Positions 1 to 7,372 of a stretch of 7,381 nt of DNA are shown here, piece after piece. The notes below the pieces were generated by a model, which had not been told where the DNA came from, searched no databases, and saw only the letters and a program-made list of their open reading frames with translations. Made by a program: the position numbers and the translations under genes. Position 1 is the stretch's first letter. Each line of letters starts with the position of its first letter. The DNA is from Candidatus Rokuibacteriota bacterium (lineage in GTDB: Bacteria > Methylomirabilota > Methylomirabilia > Rokubacteriales > CSP1-6), in the NCBI GenBank assembly GCA_016201575.1, contig JACQCN010000335.1:1-7381 (forward strand), given 5' to 3'.

Positions 1-101
1 ATGCCCGCGCCCACCTCGGCGCCGATCGGATGCTCCGCGACGACTAGCGCGCCGGCCGCCCGCGGCGTGTGCTTGGTGACGCGAAGGGTGGACCGGATCA
101 C
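1..101 (-). CDS. N-terminal fragment, possible gamma-glutamyltransferase family protein
   Basis: A minus-strand frame starts at a GTG (101-99) and leaves the window at position 1, so only 33 residues are visible. Residues 20-32 read VVAEHPIGAEVGA. Together with the preceding TLRVTK this resembles the extreme N-terminus of bacterial gamma-glutamyltransferases, where a 'hP.A...G' segment precedes the GGNAVDAA motif. That diagnostic motif would lie just outside the window, so the family call is inference. The start choice is also uncertain: the frame stays open upstream, no Shine-Dalgarno is visible, but an AT-rich -10-like stretch (CATAGTAT, 113-106) sits a few bases upstream, which would fit a leaderless message. 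It could instead be an unrelated or spurious frame; the protein-like wording and strand agreement with the next genes favour a real gene. Confidence 0.4.
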   Translation of the reverse strand, partial: MIRSTLRVTKHTPRAAGALVVAEHPIGAEVGAG

Positions 102-200
102 GCGAATACTATGCCCGGAAGGCCCCCCGAGCGCCAGCCTCCGCCGTTCCGGCAGCGGGTGATGTCGACGAAGCGGAATGCCGATCCGGTCCGCGGCCGG

Positions 201-365
201 TCAGCGGGACTGACCGAGGACTCTGCGGACTTCGAGGAACACTGCGGCCCCAATGCCCTCGATGCGCCCGGAGATCCGGTGCACGCGGTAGGCCATGTAG
301 CCGACGGCTGCGACCTCGAGGCCAATGGCCCCCAGCATCGCCGCGAGGAACGCGTGCTCGCTCAT
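201..365 (-). CDS. Small single-pass membrane protein, 54 aa, unknown function
   Basis: This short frame runs from an ATG at 365-363 to a TGA at 203-201. I do not recognise the family. Residues about 6-27 (FLAAMLGAIGLEVAAVGYMA, then YRV) form one hydrophobic helix with a buried glutamate at 17. Basic residues follow (R27, H29, R30, R34), predicting a cytoplasmic C-terminus. The rest, to GQSR, could be an amphipathic helix. By my reading 47 of 54 codons end in G or C, as expected for coding DNA here. There is no strong Shine-Dalgarno. It lies on the same strand as the FAH gene upstream and the partial gene downstream, but 133 bp separate it from the FAH stop, so co-transcription is unclear. 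Existence is moderately supported; function is unknown. Confidence 0.45.
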   Translation of the reverse strand: MSEHAFLAAMLGAIGLEVAAVGYMAYRVHRISGRIEGIGAAVFLEVRRVLGQSR

Positions 366-478
366 CGTTGACCCGCGAGGCGACCGGAACGCCAGAGCAT
401 CGTGTTCGGAAGCGTCAGGCGTTCTCCGCTGTTGGTCAACGTCGGGACCCGGATACAGTCGCCCGAGAGGGCCTTTTT

Positions 479-502
479 CCGTTGGTGAATAATGCGGGCT
501 AG
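479..502 (-). repeat. 24-bp repeat, left copy, overlapping the FAH stop codon
   Basis: The plus strand reads CCGTTGGTGAATAATGCGGG followed by CTAG. Its partner at 7209-7232 is inverted and matches at 21 of 24 positions. The stop codon TAG of the FAH gene lies inside the repeat, which then extends away from the gene. From memory, this CCCG(C/G)ATTATTCA-type end resembles terminal inverted repeats of IS1380-like elements; that identification is inference. Confidence 0.6.
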
Positions 503-1401
503 CGCAGCTTCTTGACCGGGTTGCGCAGGACGCCGATCCCCTCGATCTCCACGGTGACGAGGTCGCCGTCGGCGAGCGCGTGCTCGTCGGGCACGAGGAT
601 GCCGGTGCCGGTGGAGAGCACGGTGCCGGCGGGGATCGGGTTGTCGCGCCGGAGCCAGTCGACCAGCTCCGGGCAGCGCCGCTTCATCTCGCCGGTGTTG
701 ACCTTGCCCTCGTAGAGCCGGGCGCCGCCCCGCTGGATCGCGCAGCGCAGCTCGAGCGCGTGCGGGTTCCTGATCTCCCCCGACGTCACCAGGACGGGCC
801 CGAAGGCGAAGCAGCCCGTGAAGATCTTGGACTGGGGCAGGTAGAGCGGGTTGGCGCGCTCGATGTCCCAGGCCGAGACGTCGTTGCCGCACGTGTAGCC
901 GACGACGGTCCCGCCGGCGCCGATCACCAGCCCCAGCTCGGCCTCGACGGCGGTGAGGGAGGAGTCGCGGCGGACGCCGATGGGCGCGTTCGGGCCGACG
1001 GCCCGCGCCGCCGTGGCCTTGAAGAAGAGCTCCGGGCGCTCGGACTCGTAGACGTGGTCGTAGATGCCCTTGGCCCGGCCCTGGTGCGCCGTGTAGTAGT
1101 CGGCGCTGCGCCGGTAGGTGATGCCGGCGCCCCAGATCTCGGGCGGGACGAGCGGCGCGAGGAGGTGGGGGCGGCGCGGCGCCGGCGCGACGTCGAGCTC
1201 GGCCAGCGTGCGGCGGGCGCGCTTGCCCTTCATGAGCCGCCGCGCCAGCCGCTCGACTCCCGCCCCGGTCTTGCCCTGGACGACGAGGTCGAGGACGGAG
1301 GCGACCTTTGCCGTCCGGGAAGTGATGTCGACGACGGCGTCGCCGTCGACGACGCCGACTCGCGTTCCCGCCTGCGGCTCGAAGTACTGGCAGAGCTTCA
1401 T
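499..1401 (-). CDS. Fumarylacetoacetate hydrolase (FAH) family protein, 2-keto-3-deoxy-sugar-acid dehydratase-like
   Basis: FAH-fold enzymes are cytoplasmic, divalent-metal-dependent hydrolases, decarboxylases, isomerases or dehydratases acting on 2-oxo or beta-diketo acids. The 300-residue length is typical of the FAH-like group that includes 2-keto-3-deoxy-D-arabinonate dehydratase. An N-terminal subdomain (about 1-75) precedes the catalytic domain (about 85-300). The expected metal ligands are present as E153-x-E155 and D174 (in GYTCGND). Other family signatures are IWGAGITYRRS (89-99), PELFFKAT (123-130), NPLYLPQSK (184-192) and TGTGILVP (264-271). The PLYLPQSK and RRDS (144-147) segments favour the sugar-acid dehydratase-like branch over true fumarylacetoacetases, but the substrate cannot be fixed from sequence. 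The ATG at 1401 is preceded by a good Shine-Dalgarno. The gene is divergent from the VOC gene; the pair may serve one catabolic pathway under shared control. Confidence 0.92.
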   Translation of the reverse strand: MKLCQYFEPQAGTRVGVVDGDAVVDITSRTAKVASVLDLVVQGKTGAGVERLARRLMKGKRARRTLAELDVAPAPRRPHLLAPLVPPEIWGAGITYRRSADYYTAHQGRAKGIYDHVYESERPELFFKATAARAVGPNAPIGVRRDSSLTAVEAELGLVIGAGGTVVGYTCGNDVSAWDIERANPLYLPQSKIFTGCFAFGPVLVTSGEIRNPHALELRCAIQRGGARLYEGKVNTGEMKRRCPELVDWLRRDNPIPAGTVLSTGTGILVPDEHALADGDLVTVEIEGIGVLRNPVKKLR

Positions 1402-1407
1402 ACGTGT

Positions 1408-1413
1408 CTCCTC
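1408..1413 (-). promoter_or_regulatory. Ribosome binding site of the FAH gene
   Basis: The minus strand reads GAGGAG, six bases before the ATG at 1401-1399. This is the clearest Shine-Dalgarno in the window and fixes the FAH start against the longer frame extending upstream. Most other genes here lack one. Confidence 0.75.
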
Positions 1414-1430
1414 GCGTCGTGTGAGCTCGC

Positions 1431-1444
1431 TTGAACCGGACCAA
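1431..1444. promoter_or_regulatory. Imperfect palindrome in the divergent FAH/VOC gap, candidate operator
   Basis: TTGAACCGGACCAA matches its own reverse complement at 10 of 14 positions, with arms TTG...CAA around CCGG. It sits in the 98-bp divergent gap, 30 bp upstream of the FAH start and 55 bp upstream of the VOC start. GntR-family (FCD-type) regulators of carbon catabolism often bind short TTGGT/ACCAA-type palindromes, so an operator is plausible, but no regulator gene of that family is present in the window. Confidence 0.3.
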
Positions 1445-1484
1445 CAATGTGGCGGGGGCCGCGGCGTGTCAAGGGGATTTCGGC

Positions 1485-1490
1485 TATGAT
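1485..1490 (+). promoter_or_regulatory. Candidate -10 element of the VOC gene
   Basis: TATGAT matches the sigma-70 consensus TATAAT at five of six bases and ends nine bases before the ATG at 1500. Transcription would begin only two or three bases before the start codon, giving a nearly leaderless mRNA. No convincing -35 is seen at 16-18 bp; a TGTCAA at 1467-1472 is too close. AGGG at 1491-1494 could act as a weak ribosome binding site if transcription starts further upstream. Confidence 0.35.
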
Positions 1491-1499
1491 AGGGTCCCG

Positions 1500-1970
1500 A
1501 TGACGCTCGCCGAGGTCTTCCACACCGGGATCACCGTCTCCGATCTGGAGCGCTCGGTCGCGTTCTACCGCGACGTGCTCGGCCTGGAGCTGGTGGCGCA
1601 GTGGGACAGCGCGCAGCCCTACCTGCGGGCCGTGGTGGGCTACCCGGACGCTGAGCTGCGCATCGCGTTGCTCCGGCTGCCGCGGGGCAGCGCCGGCGCC
1701 TCGGGTCACCACATCGAGCTGCTCGAGTACCGCGTCCCCCGCGGCACCCGCGGCGATGCCCGCACCTTCAACCCCGGCAACGCTCACGTGGCCTTCATGG
1801 TCGAGGACCTGGACGCCGCCTACGCCGAGCTCGCGGCCCGGGGCGTGCGCTTCAAGTCGACGCCGGTGGAGATCACGCACGGCCGGAACAAGGGGGCGAA
1901 GGCGGTGTACTTCCTGGATCCCGACGACGTCACCCTCGAGCTGATCCAGCCCGCCCACGCCGCGAGCTAG
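1500..1970 (+). CDS. VOC superfamily (glyoxalase-fold) metalloprotein
   Basis: This 156-residue protein is a single-chain vicinal oxygen chelate fold with two beta-alpha-beta-beta-beta modules (about 5-76 and 93-150). The four canonical metal-ligand positions are filled: H8 (VFHTGITV), E73 (HHIELLEY), H96 (GNAHVAF) and E147 (VTLELIQ). The motifs SVAFYRDVLGLEL (19-31) and YFLDPDDVTLEL (137-148) are typical of lactoylglutathione lyase, methylmalonyl-CoA epimerase and related dioxygenase-like members. An active metal enzyme is therefore expected, but the reaction cannot be chosen from sequence. The ATG at 1500 is preferred to the longer frame from 1431 because the first 23 residues of that frame are not VOC-like and cross the -10 element. 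It is divergent from the FAH gene and followed 18 nt later by a tiny zinc-ribbon gene, probably on the same transcript. Confidence 0.9.
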   Translation: MTLAEVFHTGITVSDLERSVAFYRDVLGLELVAQWDSAQPYLRAVVGYPDAELRIALLRLPRGSAGASGHHIELLEYRVPRGTRGDARTFNPGNAHVAFMVEDLDAAYAELAARGVRFKSTPVEITHGRNKGAKAVYFLDPDDVTLELIQPAHAAS

Positions 1971-1988
1971 CGCGGGCTCAGTTCAGCC

Positions 1989-2177
1989 ATGCCTGCTGAG
2001 ACGTTCTACTGCGGGAACTGCGGCTCTCCCCTCTACTTCGGACGCAAGTTCAAGGAGCACACCCTCGGGCGGCCCTGCCGCCGGTGTCAGACGCTCAATC
2101 CGACCTACTTCCACTACTGCTACCGGTGCGGCGAGCGGATCCTCTTCCCCGAGGAGGCCGAGGACGAGACCACGTGA
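1989..2177 (+). CDS. Small zinc-ribbon protein, 62 aa
   Basis: The protein has three CxxC pairs: C8/C11 (YCGNCG), C30/C33 (PCRRCQ) and C44/C47 (YCYRCG). Two pairs make a classical zinc ribbon; the third may bind a second ion with another ligand such as H24 or H42, or complete an alternative ribbon. The middle is aromatic and basic (LYFGRKFKEH), and the C-terminus is acidic (EEAEDE), as in stand-alone zinc ribbons that contact nucleic acid or protein. It starts 18 nt after the VOC stop without an obvious ribosome binding site. Its own TGA overlaps the GTG of the next small gene (GTGA). I do not recognise a named family. Coding status is well supported by the cysteine spacing; function is unknown. 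Confidence 0.75.
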   Translation: MPAETFYCGNCGSPLYFGRKFKEHTLGRPCRRCQTLNPTYFHYCYRCGERILFPEEAEDETT

Positions 2178-2338
2178 GGCATCAGGTGCTCGTCGAGGAG
2201 GGAGGCCCTCCGATCACAAGGTGCCCGCTCCACGGGATCGCCTGCGACGAGGAGCGCGAGGTCTGCCCCGAGTGCGCCAAGCCGGGCTCCGCGAGCCGGC
2301 CCGCCGCCAGGTTGGCGGCCCCGGCCATGTGGGCGATC

Positions 2339-2452
2339 TTCGACCTCGACGAGGAGGGCGGGCTTGGTGGCCATCGTGTAGTTGGCGTCGAAGACGCGCC
2401 GGGGCAAGGGGTACTCGACAGCGATGGTGCGGACGTCGCGGATCTTCGTCAC
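2339..2452 (-). pseudogene. Truncated 5' end of a mandelate racemase/muconate lactonizing enzyme (enolase superfamily) gene
   Basis: A GTG at 2452-2450, preceded by GAGGG at a suitable distance, begins 38 residues that read like the N-terminal capping domain of MR/MLE enzymes: IRDVRTIAVEYPLPRRVFD, then YTMATKPALLVEVE. Such enzymes abstract a proton alpha to a carboxylate and are normally about 350-400 residues. After VEVE the expected 'T/D-GLVGxGE' continuation is absent. The frame runs on as a low-complexity Gly/Arg/Pro stretch and ends at 2120, antisense to the two zinc-protein genes. The barrel domain and catalytic residues are missing. The start lies 19 nt after the response regulator stop on the same strand, so the intact gene was probably co-transcribed with the two-component genes. 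An assembly join near 2340 would give the same picture. Confidence 0.7.
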
Positions 2453-2471
2453 GGGGCCCTCGGTGGGCGAG

Positions 2472-3861
<1,390 letters not shown>

Positions 3862-3869
<8 letters not shown>

Positions 3870-5181
3870 GCTCGGGCCTCTTGACGGGCAGGCGCACGGT
3901 GAAGGCGGCGCCGGACCCCGGCTCGCTGCTCCAGTGGAGCGCGCCGCCGTGCTCCTCGACGATCTGGCGCGAGATGTAGAGGCCGAGCCCGGTGCCCTGG
4001 GGCTTGGTGGTGAAGAACTGCTCGAAGAGCCGGCGCCCCACCTCGGGCGTGATGCCCGGCCCGGTGTCGCCGACGGCGATCACGGCCGCGTCGTCGACGA
4101 GCCGCGTCGTCACGGTGAGCGTCCCGCCCTGGGCCAGCGCCTCGAGTCCGTTCTTGATCAGGTTCAGCACGGCCTGGCGGAGGAGCGTGCGGTCGATGGT
4201 CATGGGCGGGATGGCGGCGTCGGTCTTCACGTCCACCGTGATGGCCTGCCGCGTGGCCAGCGGCCGGATGAACTCCGCCAGCCCCACCACCATCTCGTTG
4301 ACCGAGTCCTCCTCGAAGTGCGGCCGGGGGAAGCGGGCGAACGCCAGGTACTCCTCGGTCAGCGCGTCCAGCGTGTTCACCTGGTCGCGGATGGCGGCCA
4401 CGAGGCTCGCCGCCTCCCCCATCTCGAGACCGGGCTGCTCCCGTACGATGTCACCGAGCATCTCCGCGTTCAGCTCGATGGCGGCGATCGGGTTGCGCAC
4501 CTCGTGGGCGACCTTGAGCGAGAGCCGGCCGACGGTGGCCATGCGCTCGGCCACCACCAGCTCCTCCTGGGCGGCCTGGAGCCGCGTGAGGGTGCCCATC
4601 AGCTCGGCGTTGAGGCGCTCCACCTCGGCCCGGGCGCGGCGCTCGCGCTCCGCCACGTGCCCGAGGGCGAACGCCGGCAGCCCGACGAGCGCCATCAGGA
4701 TCACCACCGCCGTCCACTTCACGTGCGGCAGGGCCAGCCACGCCGCCGTCCAGTAGAGGAGGCCCGCGATCAGCGCCATCAGGAGCCCGGCCCAGCCGCC
4801 GAAGTAGTAGGCGTTGACGGCGACGAGCGGGAAGAAGAGCAGGTAGTAGTAGCTGTCGCCGCCGCCGGTGAGGTACAGGAGGCAGAAGACCAGGAACAGG
4901 TCGACGGCGAGGGCGCAGCTGAAGATCGCCCGGGTCGCGCGTGGATGGACCGTGACGAGCGCGAACACGCCCGCCTTGTAGGCGGCGAACCAGAGCACCA
5001 GCGAGTAGACATCGACCAGGTGGCGGGCGCGGAGCGGCACCAGGCCGAGCGTGGCCAGGCCTCCCACCATGACCCCGGCCAGGAGGACCGCGAACATGCG
5101 CTCGTCCCGCGCGAGGAGCCGGACGATCGCGCCCCACGGGCGGCGCGGGCCAAGGGCGTCGAAGACCCCGGGGGCGTCCAT
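3862..5181 (-). CDS. Membrane sensor histidine kinase, NtrB/AtoS-like
   Basis: The 439-residue protein has about six N-terminal transmembrane helices (roughly 28-50, 58-78, 85-105, 110-126, 128-150 and 156-176), with only short loops and therefore no large periplasmic sensor. A charged linker or coiled coil (177-215) follows. The dimerisation domain has phospho-acceptor H226 in KVAHEVRNPIAAI. The ATPase domain has the N box N344 (LNLIKNGLEA), G1 box DTGPG (372-376), F box around 386-390 (FEQFF) and G2 box GTGLGL (396-401). All boxes are intact. The ATG at 5181 is chosen over a start 24 codons upstream because those extra residues are polar, unkinase-like and cross the promoter. It autophosphorylates and passes phosphate to the overlapping sigma-54 regulator. 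The ligand is unknown; a membrane-embedded or membrane-state signal is suggested by the topology. Confidence 0.95.
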
Positions 5182-5190
5182 ACGTGCCGA

Positions 5191-5220
5191 ATTGTACTCG
5201 CCGTGGTCGGTTGACGTCGA
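5191..5220 (-). promoter_or_regulatory. Candidate sigma-70 promoter of the kinase-regulator operon
   Basis: On the minus strand TACAAT (5196-5191) matches the -10 consensus at five of six bases. TCGACG (5220-5215) matches the -35 at four of six, with an 18-bp spacer. The -10 ends nine bases before the kinase ATG, so the transcript would be leaderless or nearly so, which agrees with the lack of a Shine-Dalgarno there. Confidence 0.4.
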
Positions 5221-5223
5221 CGT
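5214..5223. promoter_or_regulatory. Perfect 10-bp palindrome ACGTCGACGT in the kinase/RNase D divergent gap
   Basis: This perfect palindrome overlaps the candidate kinase -35 and lies 36 bp upstream of the RNase D start. On the plus strand it adjoins TTGACG (5211-5216), itself -35-like. The position suits an operator affecting both directions. It is short and could be coincidental in GC-rich DNA. Confidence 0.3.
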
Positions 5224-5258
5224 TACACTTGGGCTGTGCCGCCTCCGGTCCATCTCGC

Positions 5259-6401
5259 GTGACGGGCACGCTGCCCCTCTGGATCCGCGCCAGCGGTGAC
5301 GTGGCCGCCCTGGCCGCGCGCCTCGCGCGCGCGGCGGCGATCGCGCTCGACACCGAGGCGGACAGCCTCCACCATTACCCGGGTCGGCTCTGCCTGGTCC
5401 AGGTCGCCGACGGGGACGGCGGCGCCCACCTGGTGGACCCGCTGTCGCCGGCCGACATGGGCCCGCTGGGCGGGGTCTTTGCCGACGCCGCCGTCCTCAA
5501 GGTCGTCCACGCCGGCGACAACGACCTCGCCCTCCTCAAGCGTCGCTACGACTTCGCCTTCGCGGGCGTCTTCGACACCTACATCGCCGCCCGCTTCCTC
5601 GGCGTCGCCGAGCTGGGGCTCGAGGGTCTGCTCCGGCGGGTGCTCGGCGTCGAGTCGGGGCCGTCGCGGCAGAAGGACGACTGGTCGGTGCGGCCGCTCA
5701 CGCCCGAGCAGGAGCGCTACGCGCTCGACGACGTCCGCTACCTGATCGCGCTCCAGGACCGCCTGCGCGAGGACCTGCGCGCGGCCGGCCGCGAGGCGTG
5801 GGTGCTCGAGGAGTGCGCCGCCCTCGCCGCCAGCCCGCCGCCGCCCGAGCGCGCGGAGGATCCCGACGCGTTCCTCGCGATCAAGGGCGCCCGGGCCCTG
5901 CCCCCGCGCGCGCTCGCGGCGCTGCGCGAGCTCCACGCGCTCCGCGAGGCGCTCGCGCTCCGCGCCGACCGTCCGCCCTTCAAGGTCCTCGGCGGCGAGA
6001 CGCTCCGCGACATCGCGGCGGCGTGCCCGGCGAGCGTCGAGGACCTGGTGCGGATCCCCGGGGTGACGGCGCACGTGATCCGGCGCTACGGTGAGGCGAT
6101 CCTGGCCGCGGTCCGGCGCGCCGAGGCCGTCCCCCCGGCGGCGCTGCCCGTGCTGCCGCGGCGCCCGCGCCCGGTGGTCCCCGCGGCCGTCCGCCAGCGC
6201 GTCGACCGCCTGCGGGCGTGGCGGGGCGGCGCCGCCGAGCGGCTGGGCCTCGATCCGGGCGTGCTCCTGCCGGGGCGGCTGATCGAGCGCATCGCCGAGG
6301 CGGCGCCGGCCGACCTCGAGGCGCTGGCCCAGATCGAGGGCCTCCGCGAGTGGCGGGTGCGGGAGCTCGGGGCAGGCATCCTGGCCGCCCTCGCCGCATG
6401 A
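5259..6401 (+). CDS. rnd: Ribonuclease D
   Basis: RNase D is a cytoplasmic 3'-5' exoribonuclease that trims tRNA precursors and other structured RNAs. From the GTG at 5259 the protein has 380 residues, close to the usual family length. The DEDDy catalytic core is complete: motif I D31-T-E33 (ALDTEADSLHHYPGRLCLVQ), motif II with D89 (HAGDNDLALL) and motif III Y154-xxx-D158 (YALDDVRYL). Two C-terminal HRDC domains, about 205-287 and 308-378, are both recognisable, the second more divergent. The in-frame ATG 25 codons upstream gives a Cys/Arg-rich leader lying in the divergent promoter region, so GTG 5259 is preferred, although no Shine-Dalgarno is visible. A weak -10-like TACACT is at 5224-5229. 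It is followed 31 nt later by the HAD phosphatase gene, a likely operon partner. Confidence 0.93.
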   Translation: MTGTLPLWIRASGDVAALAARLARAAAIALDTEADSLHHYPGRLCLVQVADGDGGAHLVDPLSPADMGPLGGVFADAAVLKVVHAGDNDLALLKRRYDFAFAGVFDTYIAARFLGVAELGLEGLLRRVLGVESGPSRQKDDWSVRPLTPEQERYALDDVRYLIALQDRLREDLRAAGREAWVLEECAALAASPPPPERAEDPDAFLAIKGARALPPRALAALRELHALREALALRADRPPFKVLGGETLRDIAAACPASVEDLVRIPGVTAHVIRRYGEAILAAVRRAEAVPPAALPVLPRRPRPVVPAAVRQRVDRLRAWRGGAAERLGLDPGVLLPGRLIERIAEAAPADLEALAQIEGLREWRVRELGAGILAALAA

Positions 6402-6436
6402 CAAGACCCGGAGGGGGGCTGGGGCGAGGCGCATGA
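6398..6436 (+). other. 12-codon mini-ORF linking RNase D and HAD genes
   Basis: An ATG at 6398 overlaps the RNase D stop (ATGA) and opens a 12-residue frame (MTRPGGGLGRGA). Its TGA at 6434-6436 overlaps the HAD start codon (again ATGA). The arrangement would let terminating ribosomes reinitiate stepwise into the HAD gene. GGAGG-rich sequence (6410-6418) lies within it. It may be a chance frame; the double overlap is what makes it noteworthy. Confidence 0.25.
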
Positions 6437-7212
6437 CGCTGGCCGACGCGCGCGGCGTCGTTCTCGACCTCGACGGCTGCGTGTGGAACGGCCGGGAGGT
6501 CACGCCGGGCGCCCGCGAAGCCATCGCCGCGATCCGGCGGAGCGGGCGGGGCGTCGCCTTCCTCACCAACAACTCGCGCGCCACGGGCCGCGACATCCAC
6601 GGGCGCCTGGTCGCGCTCGGGATCGAGGCGGACCCGCCGTGCGTGCTGACGCCGCTCGAGATCCTCGGCGAGTTCATCCGCGAGCGCTACGGGCCCTCCC
6701 GCGTGCTCGTGATCGGGGCGGAGGAGATGGCGGAGGTGATCCGGGGCGCCGGCCACGAGGTGCTCCCCCTCGACCGCTACCGCGAGGCCGGCGTCGTGGT
6801 CGTCGGCAACGACTTCGACCTCACCTACGCGCGGCTGACGGCGGCCGCACGCGCCGTCGCCGGCGGCGCCGCGCTGGTGACGCCGAACGTCGACCCCCGG
6901 CTGCCGATCGAGGGCGGCGAGTTCCTGCCGGGCTGCGGCGCGATCGTGGAGGCGGTGGCGGTGGCCGGCGGTCGCCGGCCCGAGATCGTCGGCAAGCCGG
7001 AGCCGCCCCTCTTCCGGATCGCCCTCGCCCGGCTCGGCCTCTCGCCGGGTCAGGCGGTGATGGTCGGCGATAGCCTGCAGTCCGACATCAGGGGCGCGCG
7101 CCGGGTCGGCATGCGCACCGTGCTCTTCGCGCCCGACGGCCCCCCGGCCGCCGAGGGTCCCGACCTCACGGTCCGCTCCTTCGCCGAGCTGCGCGCGGCG
7201 CTCGGCCTCTAG
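6433..7212 (+). CDS. HAD-IIA family phosphatase (NagD / p-nitrophenylphosphatase-like)
   Basis: HAD phosphatases hydrolyse small phosphorylated metabolites through an aspartyl-phosphate intermediate. The 259-residue length and four motifs match subfamily IIA: motif I nucleophile D12 and acid/base D14 (VLDLDGCVW), motif II T45 in FLTNNSRA, motif III K188 in GKPEPPLF, and motif IV VGDSLQSDI with D213 and D218. A type II cap domain lies between motifs II and III (about 75-180; GNDFDLTY and TPNVDPRLP are typical). Relatives include NagD, 4-nitrophenylphosphatase and phosphoglycolate phosphatase; the substrate cannot be assigned. GAGG at 6426-6429 is only three bases from the ATG and GGAGG further upstream is 14 bases away, so ribosome recruitment may rely on coupling to the upstream gene. 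Its TAG stop lies inside the right copy of the 24-bp repeat. Confidence 0.93.
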   Translation: MTLADARGVVLDLDGCVWNGREVTPGAREAIAAIRRSGRGVAFLTNNSRATGRDIHGRLVALGIEADPPCVLTPLEILGEFIRERYGPSRVLVIGAEEMAEVIRGAGHEVLPLDRYREAGVVVVGNDFDLTYARLTAAARAVAGGAALVTPNVDPRLPIEGGEFLPGCGAIVEAVAVAGGRRPEIVGKPEPPLFRIALARLGLSPGQAVMVGDSLQSDIRGARRVGMRTVLFAPDGPPAAEGPDLTVRSFAELRAALGL

Positions 7213-7232
7213 CCTGCATCATTCACGAACGG
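7209..7232 (+). repeat. 24-bp repeat, right copy, overlapping the HAD stop codon
   Basis: The plus strand reads CTAG followed by CCTGCATCATTCACGAACGG. It is the inverted partner of 479-502 (21 of 24 matches). As on the left, the repeat contains the TAG stop of the adjacent gene and extends away from it. Confidence 0.6.
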
Positions 7233-7308
7233 TAGTCGCGTGTGGCGGGCGGGTCCTGTCGCAGGGCGCCGCCCCCGCGGGTCCGGCTCCGTCACCCACT
7301 CGCCCGAA

Positions 7309-7327
7309 CGCCGCGCTGCGCGCGGCG
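7309..7327. repeat. Perfect 8-bp-stem hairpin, CGCCGCGC-TGC-GCGCGGCG
   Basis: An inverted repeat with a three-base loop in the non-coding tail after the HAD gene. No T-run follows on either strand, so it is not a standard intrinsic terminator, though a GC-rich hairpin could still slow RNA polymerase. It may belong to a mobile-element remnant together with the repeat at 7209-7232. Confidence 0.4.
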
Positions 7328-7353
7328 GACGGGACGAGGGGGGCCCACTGCGC

Positions 7354-7372
7354 GCGGCCCCGCGGGGGCCGC
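7354..7372. repeat. Perfect 8-bp-stem hairpin, GCGGCCCC-GCG-GGGGCCGC
   Basis: A second inverted repeat with the same dimensions (8+3+8) as the one at 7309-7327, near the right edge. There is no adjoining T-tract. Apart from the repeat and these hairpins I see no supported gene in the final 169 bases. Confidence 0.4.

Noticed and set aside
69..371. 100-codon plus-strand frame
   Set aside because: Composition is unlike a protein and it lies antisense to the better-supported small membrane protein and the partial gene at the left edge.
461..478. GCCC-GAGA-GGGC hairpin followed by C and five T on the plus strand, terminator-like
   Set aside because: The stem is only four pairs, and the T-run is on the wrong side for the minus-strand FAH gene; no plus-strand gene precedes it.
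362..1447. 361-codon minus-strand frame overlapping the FAH gene
   Set aside because: It is an Arg/Gly/Pro/Ala-rich out-of-frame shadow of the FAH gene.
1467..1490. TGTCAA as -35 for the VOC promoter
   Set aside because: The spacer to TATGAT is only 12 bp, too short for a sigma-70 promoter.
2178..2338. A frame-shifted continuation of the MR/MLE fragment (KIAHMAGAANLAAGRLAEPG)
   Set aside because: It does not follow family sequence expected at that position, and much of it is antisense to the CPEC motif of the plus-strand zinc protein; a simple one-base frameshift does not restore the enzyme.
5223..6677. 484-codon minus-strand frame antisense to RNase D and HAD
   Set aside because: It has typical GC-driven antisense composition, no recognisable motif, and covers two genes with complete catalytic motifs.
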